This document shows positions 12,221 to 26,378 of a DNA stretch of 64,000 nt, in pieces. Both the position numbers and the translations under genes were made by a program. Numbering within the stretch: position 1 is the stretch's first letter; the number at the start of each line of letters is the position of its first letter. Source of the DNA: Cytospora piceicola (taxonomy: Eukaryota > Ascomycota > Sordariomycetes > Diaporthales > Cytosporaceae); the NCBI GenBank assembly GCA_023375675.1, contig JALQBC010000069.1, positions 53,001 through 117,000 on the forward strand, read 5' to 3'. Under the pieces are notes generated by a model. It worked only from the letters and a program-made list of their open reading frames with translations, was not told the DNA's origin and searched no databases.

Positions 12221-13330
12221 ATAATAGCTTATTAGTTTATTATAAAAGTTAAAAGATATTATAGCCTTTTATACTATACCTTTAAGATTCTATATACCGA
12301 GCTTTATAGTATTATTAATAATAATATAATTTTATAAATAGCATTAATAATATAATAAAACTAAATAGTTTAAAACTTACGCTATTTACCTTTTAACGTT
12401 TTCTTTTAAGTAAATATAAATTTGCTTTTATTATTAATAATACTATAACGTATATTAGTAATTATAAAGTCTATAAAAGTATTATAAAAGCTTTTTATAA
12501 AGTAATAAGTTAAGAAAGCTATTACTATATATAAAATAGCTCGAATATAAGCTATTAAATAGCTTTACTTTTTTAAAATAAAGTATATATATAAAAAGAA
12601 TAAAAAGCTTAATAAAGTCTATATAAGCTATTTACTATTAATAAATATAATTTTATATTAAATGTTTTTTTAATAAAGCTATTAAATTCCGATTTCCGTT
12701 AGTTTACTTATATCTTTATAACGATTATAATAATATAACCTTTAAAATAATATTTTTATTAAGTTTAGCGTAAATAAAGTTATAGCTACTACTTATTATA
12801 ATATACATTTAATTATAAAAACTATAAAAATATAACTATGTTTTTAAGTTAAAAAAATAAAAATAAAGTAGCTACTTTAACTATTTTTACTACTTTTATT
12901 CTTTTACTTAAAACTAAATAAATAACTATAAGTTAGCTTTAAAGTTATACTATAATAGTATTATTATTAGCTTTAATAAGGCTTTAAAAACCTTAAATAT
13001 AAGAAAGATTATAAACTTTATTAGCTATAGTAGTTTCTGTTTTAAGCTATTTAATTTAAAGACTTTTAGCTTATACTAATTATTAAAATATTAATAATTT
13101 ATAAAATTAAAAGTAAAACTAAAAAGCTATATAAAAACTTATAGTTTATTATTTTAAAGTATAATAATAATATAAAAACGATTATTTTTACTTAATTACT
13201 AATAATATAAAAAGTTAGCTAATATATTATTATTACTTTTACTTTATCTTTATTTAAAATAATTATAATTAAAAAGCTTTATAACAGTATATAAACTTAC
13301 TTTTAATCGAAATAAAAGCTAATATATTAT
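12221..13330. other. AT-rich decayed DNA between foldback element and LTR element
   Basis: This is very AT-rich sequence with no open frame and no pairable terminal repeats. It is presumably older decayed transposon DNA. Nothing specific can be supported. Confidence 0.45.
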
Positions 13331-13563
13331 TATATACCTACCGGTAGGTTTATAGCGAACCTACTTGTAAACGCACTTACGAATTTATTATATATTTACT
13401 AGTAATTCGGACGGTTAAACGTATAGTAATTATATAGTAAACTTAAGGTAAGTTTATAGTAGGTTTATAGGTTTATATATAGTTTATAAAAGTATTTAGT
13501 TATATAAAAAGAGAAAGAAAGAGAATCTATTTTTATTATATATTACTATACTATACCGTTATT
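13331..13563 (+). repeat. 5' LTR of copy 1
   Basis: This 233-base repeat starts TATATACC, where the other copy keeps TGTATACC, as expected for RIP of a TG start. It contains the conserved AATTCGGACGGTTAAACGTA and an AGAGAAAGAAAGAGAATCTA purine stretch near its end, and finishes near CCGTTATT. It aligns along its length with 23,694-23,926 and, inverted, with both LTRs of copy 2. Confidence 0.85.
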
Positions 13564-16500
13564 ATTAAATAGTAGCTATAACTTAAATATGTTCAATTAT
13601 ATATCGTTTAGTCTTTTAATACTATAAATTAGGTTTATCGGACTACATTACGATAGTTATCGAGTTACTATTACTATAGTAGCTAATAAATAATTAGCTT
13701 TAATTTCCGGATTTTAAAAAATCGAAAAATATAAAAGCGTTATTTTATTTATTTAGCCGGTATTATTATCTATTTATTATAACTTACCGGTTATTTACTA
13801 TAAGAATTCCGTATTATAACTATATCGGGTTTAAATAATATACTTAACGTATATTTCCCGGATATATTTTTAATAGTACTATAAAACTATACAGTTATTA
13901 AAGATATCTAACTTTTACGTTATATTAAGATAGTTATTATTAAATACCTTATTTAATACTGATTTTACGTTATAAACTATAATTTTACCTTTTTTAAGTA
14001 TTTAATTAACTATACTAACTAATAATAGCTTTATACCTTTTACTTTAAATATTACTATAATAATTAAAATAAAAACAATTAACTTTACTATATTTAAAAA
14101 CGCTTTATAAAATATATTTATAAGGTATACTACCTTAGTTATTAACTATAAAAGCTTAACGACGTTTACTTTTTTATTATTACTTATAACTAGTCCGGTA
14201 AGAATATTAAGTTTTATTATAAATTCCGATATTTTTATAATCTATAATAGTTAAGTTATATATATAATTTAAAAGAATATAAGCCGATTTATTAGTTTTT
14301 ATAAAAACCTAAGTTCGAAAGCTTTTTTTATAAAAAATAAAAGCTACTTTTTAAAGTAATACTTAGTTTAAGCTAAATAAAACGTAAATAAAAAGTAATT
14401 ATCTATAACGTTTTAAAAACTCTGTTTTTATTAAAATATTAACCTTTTACTTATACTTTAATCGAACCGGTAGTTTATATAATAAAAGAACCTAAAGTAT
14501 TAAAAAGCCGAAAAATAATAATTAAAACAGATAAAAAAAATAAATAAATTATTTAAAACTTTAAATAATAATTAAAAACGACAGAGAATATATAACGTAG
14601 TAATTTAAAGGTTTTACCTTTATTTAAATTAATAACCGAAACTATCTGCCTATACGTTATATTATTATTAATTATTTTTATAATATTACTATAAAAAGAA
14701 GATTTAGTTTTATAAGCTACTTAAACTAATATATTTAACTAACCGGAAATTATTTTAATATAAACAGACTTACTAAGTAGTTTTAAAAAAAAACGTTATA
14801 TTAACGTTATAATCTTTATATTAAGAAATACCGAAACGTTTTAACTATATAAGTAAAAGATAGGTTTATAAATACTATTATTTTATATATTATTAAGTAA
14901 TCTTTTTAATTTCTATTATACTATTTATAAACCGGTAGCTTACTTTAAGGATTTATATTAATATAGTTATATTACTTAAAAAAGTAATATATAACCTATT
15001 AAAAACTATAAGTATTATATAGCCGGTAATAATAAAAACCTTAATAACGACTTTAACGATAGCTTAAATAATAATAACTTCGTTTATAATTATAATTAAA
15101 ACAAAAGCTTACTTAATCGTTATTATAATAAAAATAAAGGCCGAGATATATATAATTATAAACGTAAACTATCGATTAGCGTTCTTTAACTATTTATAAA
15201 CCTGTTATTTATTTATAAGTTTAAAGAAAACACTTTCGGAAAATTTAAACTATATATTAGTTAAAATAATACCGAAGAACTTATAAAAGTATTTTATATA
15301 AATAATAAAGTAATAATATAGAAAAACTTATTAACGTTTATTTAATATTATTATATATATATTACTAATATCGAAACTCGATAATAAACCTTATATTAAA
15401 ATCTTTTTACTTACTTTACTAGATTTATTTATTTATAGTTTTAAAATACTTTATTAAATAAAGAAAGATTTAATTTAATTATTTACTTTAATATATAAAT
15501 AAAGTATAAAAAGTATTTTATTATAAACTTTAATATACTTTATAATATAGCCGACGGAATTTTAAATAGTTTTCGATATATATAACGTAATACTTAAAAT
15601 AATAAAAATATTTTAAACTTTATTTAATATATCTATTATTTTACTATTTTAGCCGAATAGCCGGATAGTTTTATCGTTTAAAATATATAAAACTATATTA
15701 ATAAATAGATAGTTGCTTATTACTTTAATTGCTTTAAGTATACCGTTAACTCTTAAAACTTAAAACGTAAGCTTAAAGCTAAGTAAAAAACTTAATATAT
15801 ATTCGAAAAAAAGACTATATTTATATATATATAACTACGATAGCTTATTATAAATAAACGTCGACTCGAGCTATTATAATACTAACCTTAGCTTATTCGT
15901 TCCCGGCTATAAAAGGTAGGCTTTTAATAACTAATATTATTATTTAACTGTTTTAACTTTTAACGGTTTAAATAAGCTTTACTTTAAGCTTAAGTATTAA
16001 AATAGCCTTTATAATTTAGTTTAAGTAATTATTAAAAGTTATTACTTAAATAATAAAGATAACTAATTAAAATATAAAAAACTATTTAAAACTAATAACA
16101 GACTACTTATAACCTGCTATTACTTAAGCTAATACTATAGCTATTAACTAATACTATAAACTAAAGTCTTTTTAAATAATATTACTTATAAAAACGTTAT
16201 AATTAGCTTAAAATCTTTTAACGTTTTATTTATTAAAATAGTAAAAGTAACGTAATAGTAAAAGACGTTTAACTTTTTAACGTAAACGACAGTACTTTTT
16301 AATATAATACCGTCTATAAAAAAAAGCTAATATAAAACAGCTTTTATCTAGTTAACAAAAAAATAACGTTTATTATAATAAACGAACTACCGGATAATAC
16401 TAATAAACAGATAAGCTTAAAAAATAACTAACTTAACGATAAAAAAAGACTTTTAAATAATAAATATATAATAGTTAAAAAAGTTAATATATATAATTTT

Positions 16501-18322
16501 AATATAAAACTACTTACTCCGAAACTATTAAACGACGGTATTTATTACGAAAAATATTTATTTTATTTAAACGATCTTTACTATATCGATTATAGTTATA
16601 TTTCTTTATTTAAACTATATTTGTTTTAAATATTATCGGTATTATAATAACGTTAAAACGTATTATAATATAATAAGATAAGAAAGTCTTATTTTAAACT
16701 TTAATATATCGCTTTAAGTATTATCTTATAAAGGTTATAGTTATATATACGTTCGTATTAAAGTATGCGGTTCTTTAACTAGTTATACTTTTAGTACTTA
16801 TTATAATACTAAGGCTTTTAAATATATAATCTTTTAAACGATACTAAACCTAATACTTAATATTAAAGTAAATTAAAAAGCTTAAGCTAATTTTTAAAGG
16901 ATAGGTAAAATAAATACCTTTAACTAAACCGAGTTTAATATCTTTTATTAAGCTATTTTAAACGGTTCGCTTACTATTTTATCGATAAAGATAAGAGTAT
17001 AAATACTTAAACGTTTAAATATAAGACTGCTAGTAAGATAAGAATTTATAGTATTATATTAAATAGATATCTTTAACTAGGTAGCTAGTATATTATTTAG
17101 TTATTTTAATAGTATATAAGTAAAAGCGTCGGTTTTTATTAAAACTATTTTATATATATATAAGGTAAAAGCCGTTTCTACTACTATAATTCTATTACGA
17201 TTAAGCTATATTATATCTATTATTAAGCTATTTATAAGAAAATTAAATCCTTCTTATTTAAGTTAAAGTAAGAAGGTTAAGTAAATACCTTAATTAATTA
17301 AAACTCTTATAGCGTAATAGCTATAAATTAATTATCTTTTCTTTTATAAATTAGTAAAAACACTTATTTAAATATATTCGAACCTGTTTTCGAAAAATAT
17401 ATAAAATATATAAGATAAAAAAGTATTATTTAAACCTTATTAAATTATAATTAATTACTTTTTTATTATTCCGAGCTATTTATATAAAACGTAATCGTTA
17501 ACTTATTTTTTAAGTTTAATTTTATTAATATATTAAACGCTTTAAATAATATCGAATAACCTGTTAATATATATTAAAGAATTTATTTCGAATAAGCCGC
17601 TTTTAAATAAAACAGACGTAAAAATATATAAATACTTTCGTTTAAATAAAAAACTCGGTATTACTTATATTAAAAACCTACTTAAAATAAAGCTATTAAA
17701 TAACGTATATATATACCGATATTCGCTTAAGTTTATATTAAAGGTAAACCGTTTTATATATAAGTTTATATATATGTTTAAAGATACTTTAAATATTCGA
17801 GTGCTTAAGGATAAACAGATATAAGTTCTTTTAGTCGAAAGCTAATAAAATTAGAAAATATTATATTAACTGTATTATTTTATTAAAAAAGACTAAAAAA
17901 TTATTAACGGTATAATAAACCGTTTTTATAAATAAAATTATATCGAGTAGGTTATTTAATTTACTTTATTCGGCTTACTTATTTTTATAGTATAAAAGAT
18001 AATAAAAGGTAAACGTAAAAGATATATAATTATAAACCTTTATACTTTTAATAAAGTAACTATTTTTAATATATATTTATTACCTTTTTAGTTCAACGTT
18101 TTTAAGAATATTTATAATAAGTTCTTTTTTATTATTATTAATATAAGCTTGTTTTTTTATTAGTTTTAAGTATATTTATTATATTATAAACGGTTTACTT
18201 TAGTTAGTTACTATAGTTAAAAACAGCTAAAAGTTATATTTATAAGATTCTATAACTTACTAGCGTATATTTAACGTTATATAAACTATATATTCCGGCT
18301 GTTTAAGTATTTTATTACTATA

Positions 18323-18346
18323 TTTATCGAAAATATTATTATTTTC
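18323..18346 (+). pseudogene. Reverse transcriptase active-site remnant (copy 1)
   Basis: The frame at 18,323 reads F-I-E-N-I-I-I-F. The two residues E-N sit where the two catalytic aspartates of the reverse transcriptase motif (aromatic-x-D-D) are expected, and both changes fit G-to-A and C-to-T mutation. The preceding ~100 bases, read in the same frame, include YIN-like residues typical of the segment before this motif in gypsy elements. The sister copy shows the same site decayed differently (I-N-N) on the minus strand at 48,512-48,537. The identification rests on motif shape and context. Confidence 0.6.
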
Positions 18347-19639
18347 TTTATTACTACCGAAAAGTATATAAAGTATTTAAAATAGCTATTTATATTATTT
18401 ATAAAACGTTATATATCTTTATTAGCTAAAAAATCCTTTATCGGATATCTTTTAATATAATTATTTAGATTTAAGGTTAATAAACTAAATATATATAATA
18501 TTTTAAATTAAGTAAAAACTATTACTTAATTATAGTTTTTTACTATATTATAATAACTCGAGAAGTTTATTAGCTTTATAAGTTATCTTTACTATTTTAT
18601 ACTATAATATATTAAACGTATCGATCTATTATAAAAATAAAAAACTTAAATACTTATTAAAAGATAAGAAAACAAGAAACTTTTAAAAGGTAACGTTTAG
18701 AAAAACTATACTTATCGAACTTATTTTAAGCTTACCTATAAAGAGGTATACTCTTTTAACGATTTTAAGTCGGCTTTAATAAGTAAAAACGCCTTAGTTT
18801 ATTAAAACTTAAATAAGCTGTTATTTATTTAGTTAAATATTTTAAAAAAAGTTAGATTTTTAAGTATTATCTTTTAATTAAACGATAATTTTAAATAAAA
18901 CCGAAAGTTACTTATACCTTATATTTAAATCTATTTACTATAGTATATAAATAAAACTATTAATATAGCTAAACGTAAATACTAACTAACCGAACTTAAA
19001 GTTACTTATTTAATATAGTTAGGTTATAAATTTCGTATAATTATTAGTTTAAATTATAAATAACTTATATATATCCTTATAAATTACGTTATTACCGTCG
19101 GTATTATTAAGTAAACGTCTTTTAATATAGTAAATAAAATTAAAATAAATATAAAGCTTATTTTTATATTAAAATATTTAAACTAGTATAGTTTAAACGT
19201 TTACTATATTCTGAAGGTAACTAACGTATTAATAAATACTATTTTTAAGCTATTAATAAATTAGCTGTTTATAAAAAATAAAGGTATATTTAATAAATTA
19301 TAAGAAAACACTATTTTATATAGTATATCTAAAATCTTTATCGATTAAACGTTTAAAAATTATATTATTATAAAATATTAAAAATACATTAGTTAAACTA
19401 ATATTATTTAATAACTTTAGAATAATTAGATAAAAGTAAATATACTATTTAAGTTAAATATAAATAGATTTTTATATTTTATAAAGTTATTAAATAAATA
19501 ACGCTTTTATATTTTAGTAAAAATAGCTATAAATCTTATTATTAAAGTTTATAATATTAAATACTATTTCGGTAAAAACAGAGTTTAATATAACCTTACC
19601 GACCGGTTTATAATTAAGAATTACTATTAGAAGGTTTTT

Positions 19640-19775
19640 AAATATATTAAGAATTATTTAGTTTATATAGTGAATTATAATAAAACTTAATAGCTATTAA
19701 GTAAAATATAGCTTATTCTTTTATTATTAATCTTGTTTTATATTATTACTATAGACTTTATAACGGTTTTATTTA
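19640..19775 (+). pseudogene. Integrase remnant (copy 1)
   Basis: At 19,745 the frame reads I-T-I-D-F-I-T-V-L, which matches the gypsy integrase catalytic-core start (I-S/T-M-D-F-x-T-x-L) with ATG changed to ATA. About 100 bases upstream, I-K-N-Y-x-V-Y carries two tyrosine codons (TAT). They could derive from the two cysteines (TGT) of the zinc-binding HHCC domain. The same site is seen in copy 2 on the minus strand at about 47,095-47,125. It lies about 1.4 kb downstream of the RT motif, leaving room for RNase H. Confidence 0.6.
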
Positions 19776-20639
19776 ACGTTTTAACTGTTAATACTTTATA
19801 AATAATCTTTAAAATACCTTTCTTTAACGTTTTTCTCTCGATTATAAATAAATATAATAAAGTAACTATTATTATTTTTAATAATATTATATATATAGCT
19901 ATAGATTAAGTATATATACTATTTTATATATTATATTTATATAACTAAGGTATTTTATAATATATTATTTTTAATAAAGATTTTAAGTTTTTTTTAGACT
20001 TTTAATAAAGCTTATAGTTTAGTTTAAATATTAAGCTAGCTTATTTAACCGTTTAATACTTATAAACCGATAGTTAGTTTAAAAGTAAAAATAAAATAGT
20101 AAAATTAGTTATTTAAATGTTTATTATAATATATTTTAAAGTCGAATAAACCGACATTATTTTAATATTATAGTTTAATTTAAATAACGTTTATAATAAA
20201 GCTACGAAATACTTTATTAATTAGCTTTTATACGAATTTAATTTTATTAGAATAAACTAACTAAAAAAGGGTATTTTAACGTTAGCTTAAAATATATTTT
20301 AAAATAAAGCGTAACTTTTAATTCCTAAGGCTTAAATAGCTATAAAACTATAATATAATAAAAAGTATTATTAATATAAGTTTACTTTAAATAACTAAGT
20401 TTTTATCAAACTTTATTATAGTTATATATTATTTAAAAATTTAGCTTAAAAGTATTTTTAATAATATATAAGACTATTTTAAGTTATATATAAAATAGGT
20501 AAACTAATATATAAGCTTAAAATAACTTTATATATAAATATTTACTTAGTATTATCTATAATTTATCTGTTTTTAAATAAGCTATTATAGTTTAATTTAT
20601 ATAAGCAAGATTTATTAGCTATAAAGCTTATAAAAATAA

Positions 20640-23130
20640 ATAATAATAAAATATAAAGGTATAATAAAGCTTTTAAATATTATAAGTTATAATATATTAT
20701 AACTAAACGTAAATAAAAGTATAGTTATAAGTAGTTATATATTAAGTATTTTATAAAATAAACTAATTACTTTAATTATTTTAATATATAAATATTATAA
20801 AATACTTTAAATACTAATAAAATAATTTAAAAATCTAAAATAAAATAAGAAAAAATAAAAAAGCTATATATTTAGTTAATAATAAAAAAGAAACCGTTTA
20901 TAAAGTAACCGAAACCTAAAGAAATAGTTACTTAAATACTATAGCTTTAGCTAAAAAAAAAACTACTTAGTAAATAACCGGTAAATCGGCCGATAACGCT
21001 AATATTAAAACCGAAAAGTAATATTTAACGTTTATTAAAAATAACTAAGTAATAAAGGTTAAATATATTTACGTTAATATTAAATAATAAACAATAATAA
21101 AAAAGACCTATTTACTAACTAACTATTAATTTAAACTTTTTATTTTATATTATTTACTACTTTTCTTTATTTTATTCTTTTTATTAAAGCTTATTTTTAG
21201 AATACTATATTATTAGCTTAACTATTATATAAAGTATTTTATTTAAAAACTTACTTTAAAGTTATTATTTATATATTATTTTATATAATTTAAAACTATT
21301 ATATTAAACTTATCTTATATTTATTATTAAGTATATATATTAAACCGAAAAACCTATATAAAATATTAATAGCCGAATATTTTATAAATACTTTAAAATA
21401 TTAAAGTTTTACTTAATATTATACTTTACTTTTTATAACTTTAGTTATTTATACTTATAAAAAAGCTGTATAAAAGAATACTCGATAAAGGTTTATAAAG
21501 CTTTACATTAAAATATATTAAACCTTAATAAATATAAATAAAGGCTTTATTTATATAAAAAAGAATCGATAGTATTTATTAAAATATTTACTACTAATAC
21601 CCGATTTAATACCTATTTATATTATTATATAACCGAACAGATATATTTTTAATAAAAAGTAATCGATAAAAGATATATAAACTTTACTAACTGAAAAGTA
21701 AAGTTTAATATATATATACTGCTTTTAAAGCTTTTAATATACCCGATTAACTATAAAGTTACTTATTATAAAGCTTAATAATACCTTAATTAATATTCTA
21801 TTCTTATATAAGTTAATTACGATAATATATTATATTATAAGTAAAAGCTTTATCTTAATATATAAAACGGCTATATAAGCTAAATAATCGATTTACTTAT
21901 AGATAAATATAAAAAAACTAACTTAGTATATTTATTAAATTCTTTTATAATATCGGCTTAAAAAGATTTAAACTTATTCGCTTATAGTCTTTTTATAGCT
22001 TTATCTACTTTATTTCGTAAACGTAATAAATATATCTATTATAATAAAAAGGCTAATTCGCTTAAAGCGTAGGTAACTTTACTATTAATAAAACAGACCT
22101 AATTATAATATAATACGTTATTATAAGCCTATAGTTTTTAAATATTAAGCTTATAAATACCGGTTTTATTATTATAAAAAAATAATAAAAGACAGAGAAG
22201 AAATACTATACTTTTATATTTAATATTATTACTTATATTAAACTTATTATAAACGCTTTTAAAAAGCTTAAGGTATAGTTAACTTTTAAACGTTTACTAT
22301 AAAACTTATAGTTATTAAGCCGAGAAGGCTTATCTACCGCTTTTATTCTTATAAAAGACGATATTAAAGAAAAACTAGTATATAGCTTTTAATTTAATTT
22401 TATTAAAAACCCTTTTATAAGCAGAAAGCGCTATACTATCGATAACGGTTTATTTATTATAGTTTATAAATCGGATAAGTTTAAAGTAAATTCGCCTTTT
22501 ATAAAATATAAATACTTAATATACCTTATCGCTATTATTAACGATATATATAAAAATAATAAGCTTAAGATATCTGTTAAGTTTAATATTATTACGTTTA
22601 TTATGTATACTATCGAAATAAGCTGTAAACTTAAAGCTAACGTCTATATTTAAATCGACGGCTAAAAACTCTATATCGTTTTACTATTTAATATATAACT
22701 AGTATTAATATTATAATACTATACGGTATTATTATATAAGTAGTAAACTTTATCTGTTATATTTAAAAACTTAATAAAGAGTTATATATATAATACTTTA
22801 ACGTTACCTTTATATTTAAGTACTTCCTTTATTATCGAATAAACTTCGGTTTTATTAAAACTAAATTTTAAAATAACGGCTATATTAACTAAACAGGTAC
22901 TCGCCTCAAATAAAAACATTTTTACGTTAATAACTTCGGTTATACGTTTATCGAAACGTTTAAACGTCGCCTATACAGTATAAATTCTTACTTTAAAGCT
23001 TATAGTATAATTAAGGCTATAGCTTTAATATTTAATAAGGTTATAACGTTAACTAAAAACGTTTTTAACGAAAACGTAAAGGCGTTATTCGGCTTATTAT
23101 TCTTTTTAGCTAAAAAAAGTTAAATTTCGT
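20640..23130 (+). pseudogene. Extra decayed long frame between pol and 3' LTR
   Basis: In the frame with codon starts at positions equal to 1 modulo 3, coding can be followed for some 800 codons, broken nearly only by TAA and a few TAG. The best-kept part is about 22,321-22,700, with residues such as TAFILIKDDIKEKL and KLKANVY. The same residues recur in copy 2 on the minus strand near 44,165-44,245, so the frame is part of the element. I do not recognise the product. It lies where an env-like or accessory ORF would sit in an extended gypsy element. A nested second element shared by both copies is the main alternative. Confidence 0.55.
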
Positions 23131-23693
23131 TAAGTTTATTATAAATACGTTTTATTAAGTTATCGTTTTATCGTTATTTTATAGTTATTTTTATATTTAT
23201 TATTTTACGTCTGTTAGTTTATAACCGTTTTCGTAGTATCGATAGTATATATAAGTAAACCGACGTTATATAATAGGTATTTAAAAATAAAAACTGTTAT
23301 TACCTTTTTTTTCTATTCGTTTAACGGTATCGGTAGTACGTATAAGTCTATTAATACTATAAAGTAAGTATTTAAAAATAAAAACTACTTTTACCTTTTT
23401 TTTTATAGTTAATTATACTTTTTTTTAATTATACCTTATATTTCTATAAGCTTTTATTTTTTTTTTATATATACTATTATAGTTTATATAGGCTTTTACT
23501 GGTTATTATATTATATTAGAATTTAAATACTATCGTTACTTAAATATAGTACCTTTTTTGTAAATTAATAATAGTTTTTCTCTTTATTTTATAAATATAA
23601 CTACCTTTATATTATAGACTTACTATTAATCTAATTATAATTATAATAGCTATATTTATATAGATAAGGATTTTTGTTTTTAAAGGTAATTAT

Positions 23694-23926
23694 TATATAC
23701 TTACCGGTAGGTTTATAACGAACTTATCTATAAACGTACTTATAAATTCACTGTATATTTACTAGTAATTCGGACGGTTAAACGTACGGTAATTATATAG
23801 TAAACTTAAAATAAGTTTATAATAGGTTCGTAGGTCTGTATATAGTTTATAAGAGTATTCGGTTATATAAAGAGAGAAAGAAAGAGAATCTATTTTTATT
23901 ATATACTACTATACCGTACCGTTACT
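23694..23926 (+). repeat. 3' LTR of copy 1
   Basis: This repeat is 233 bases, the same length as the 5' LTR, with the shared AGTAATTCGGACGGTTAAAC and GAGAGAAAGAAAGAGAATCT segments, ending CCGTACCGTTACT. Differences from the 5' LTR are almost all C/T or G/A, consistent with RIP; they therefore cannot be used directly to date the insertion. Confidence 0.85.
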
Positions 23927-23931
23927 ATTAT

Positions 23932-25539
23932 ATATATAAATTTAAATTTATTATTAAAAGAAACTTAAGCTTTAATATTCTTTTAATACTATTATATAGT
24001 TTATAAAGCATTTTTATAATATTATTAAAGCTAGTATATATTAATAAATTACGTTTTATAAATATATTTATATATAACCTTTATATTTATATTATAACTG
24101 GTAATAAACAGGTTTTTAATTATACTAGTATATAAATTAATTATATATTCATACATTAAACCTTAGTGTTTTTAATAAAAAAAAAGAGATTTAAAAAGTA
24201 AACATTAAATATAAACTTAAAATAATACTTTTACTAAATATCCCTTTTAATTCTAATAATATTAAGGTTATAATATATAATAACAGATTTATTAAAGTTA
24301 AATAAAAAGAATAAAATATTAAAATTAAAAAGGTTAACTTAATAGCGTTTAACTATACTTAAAAGTATTTCGAATAGTATACTTATAAAGTATATTTAAT
24401 ACTAATTTATTAATTAAAAGCCGTTTTTAATCTTTTTAATATAGCTTAAATTTAAACTTTAAATATAGAAAACTATAAGCTATTAAATAAACGCTTAAAA
24501 TAATAAATATAAAACGTTAGAAAACCTTATAGTATATAATTTTAAACTTAATAAAAGCTGAATTAACCGTTTTTATTAATAGTTCTTTTATAAATAAGAG
24601 AGATTTTAGCTTTTAAATTAGCTTTATAATCTTTTTTATTTATAAATAAATAAATAATAATAGTATATAATATAAAATATAAATTAACATTTTATACTAA
24701 TCTTTTATAAGATATAAGTGTATTATATAAAACGTTAGTATTAAAGATTTATAGTATAAGTAATAGCTTAAACTTTAATATTATAATTTTATTTAATTTA
24801 AAGATAATTACTAATTAATTAATTTATTTAACAATTCCTTTTATAATTTATATAGATTTTTATTTATTATATAGGTATTTAAGGTAAATATAATAAAATA
24901 AATCACCTAATAATTAATATTATATTGTTACGTTAATATTATAGAAAGTAAAAGATTTATAAAATATAATAAATTAATAGTAATAGTAATTTAGCTAACG
25001 TAATAATTAAAGTATTAATAAATAAAGCTTTAATATACTTAATCGATTTAAATAAGTTAAGAATTAAGTAAAAAGGTATATAAACTATACTTAAATAATA
25101 GCGTAGCTAGTATAGTAAGTTAAGGTTATCGGTATATAATATTATAAATACTATACTTTATAGTTAGTTTAATAGTATACCGAATAAAGGCGATAATTAA
25201 ACGTTAGTATATAAGGATATTATAAATAACTAAAAAAGGATTATATATATAAAGCTATAAGTAGTATAAGTAGATCTATAAGGTAAAACTATTATAAAAT
25301 AGAAAAGCTATTAATATAAAACGACTATTTAATAAATTAAGCAGTTAAGCTAATTGTTTTAATAAAACAGCAGAACTATTAAACCGTTTAGCTTATAAAT
25401 AAGTTACTATACTAAGTTTATAATAGCTTTAAACTTAAAAAATATATATATAACTAAGAATAAAGAATATAATTAATTATAACTAAAACCTTAAGCTTAT
25501 TAATATTTATATTTATAATTAAGTTTATTTCTGTTTTAT
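23932..25539. other. AT-rich decayed DNA
   Basis: There are no intact frames and no identifiable terminal repeats. A few better-preserved words (for example around 25,090-25,210) suggest decayed coding sequence. No family can be assigned. Confidence 0.4.
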
Positions 25540-26378
25540 TCTTTTTAAATTATTTAACTTTTATTTTATAATAATAAATATAAATAATAAAGTCTTACTT
25601 TTTAATATATTTCTTATTAATTATATAGCTAATAATTATATATAATTTAATAAAAAAAATAAGTTTTTAAATTTAAGTTTTTAATAAAATACATTTAAAT
25701 AACTAACTATAATTATATAATTAAAGTTTAATTTATTTATATATTTAGTTTTTAATATTATTTATATTTTATTAAAGTTAAAAGGTTTTTTATTATTTTT
25801 AAGTTATTTAGCTATTTAAAAATAACTTTAATATTAATTATTAAATATAGTATTAAATAAATAGTTATTTTTAACTTTAAAGTTTATTTAATAAAAGTTT
25901 TAAAAAATATAGTTATACTTATTATAAAACTAAAACGAATTAGTTTAAAAAGAAAGATTATTTTAAATAAAGAATTAATATATAATTTAAGTAATAGATT
26001 TATAAAATTACTAGTTTAAAAAATTAAATCTTATTTTCTTTAATTATTATAAATATTACATTTAAATATTGTTTTATTACGCTTTTTTTATTAAGTAATT
26101 TAATAAAACCTTTAAAAGCATTTATTAATATTATAAAGGCAAGTAACCTTTATAAAGGACTAAAAGCTACCGGCTTTACTATATTAAGGTTAATTAAAAG
26201 TAAGCTTAAAAGCTTATACTTTTAAAAAACCGTCGTTTATAAAAATAAAGGCAGGAAGATAAAAGGGATAATATTTAAGTTTAATTACGTTAGAATAAGT
26301 ATAAGTAGTAAAACTTTATTATATATTATTCTTTTCTTAATAAAAAAAGTAGTTAAAATAAACACTCGAAATACCTTT
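25540..26378 (+). repeat. Dispersed direct repeat (segments S1 and S3), first copy
   Basis: Positions 25,540-26,110 (S1) align with 35,905-36,925 once the nested MITE at 36,297-36,705 is removed. Positions 26,125-26,378 (S3) carry ACTAAAAGCTACCGGCTTTA and GTTTAATTACGTTAGAATAA. S3 aligns with 38,575-38,645 plus 41,072-41,235, which are split by the second foldback copy. In this copy S1 joins S3 directly, whereas the other locus has a ~1.64-kb segment between them. It is likely part of an old long element of unknown class. Confidence 0.65.

Larger units (their letters stand above)
13331..23926 (+). mobile_element. Full-length RIP-inactivated LTR retrotransposon, copy 1
   Basis: Two direct 233-base LTRs (13,331-13,563 and 23,694-23,926) bound 10,596 bases. 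ATTAT at 13,326-13,330 and 23,927-23,931 can serve as a target duplication (5 bases, or 4 if the LTR is taken to end one base later). Inside, decayed plus-strand frames can be followed: a gag-like part (around 15,000-15,600), then a reverse transcriptase active-site remnant (18,323-18,346), then an integrase remnant (19,640-19,775). The order RT before INT fits Ty3/gypsy and argues against Ty1/copia. A further long frame follows pol (about 20,640-23,130). At 10.6 kb it is larger than most fungal gypsy elements. A sister copy lies inverted at 42,941-53,520. Every frame is interrupted many times, so it is not functional. Confidence 0.85.

Noticed and set aside
16115..16180. Zinc-knuckle (CCHC) motif in the gag part of retrotransposon copy 1
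   Set aside because: A TGC-TAT-TAC stretch looked suggestive, but neither copy gives the C-x2-C-x4-H-x4-C spacing even allowing for RIP changes.
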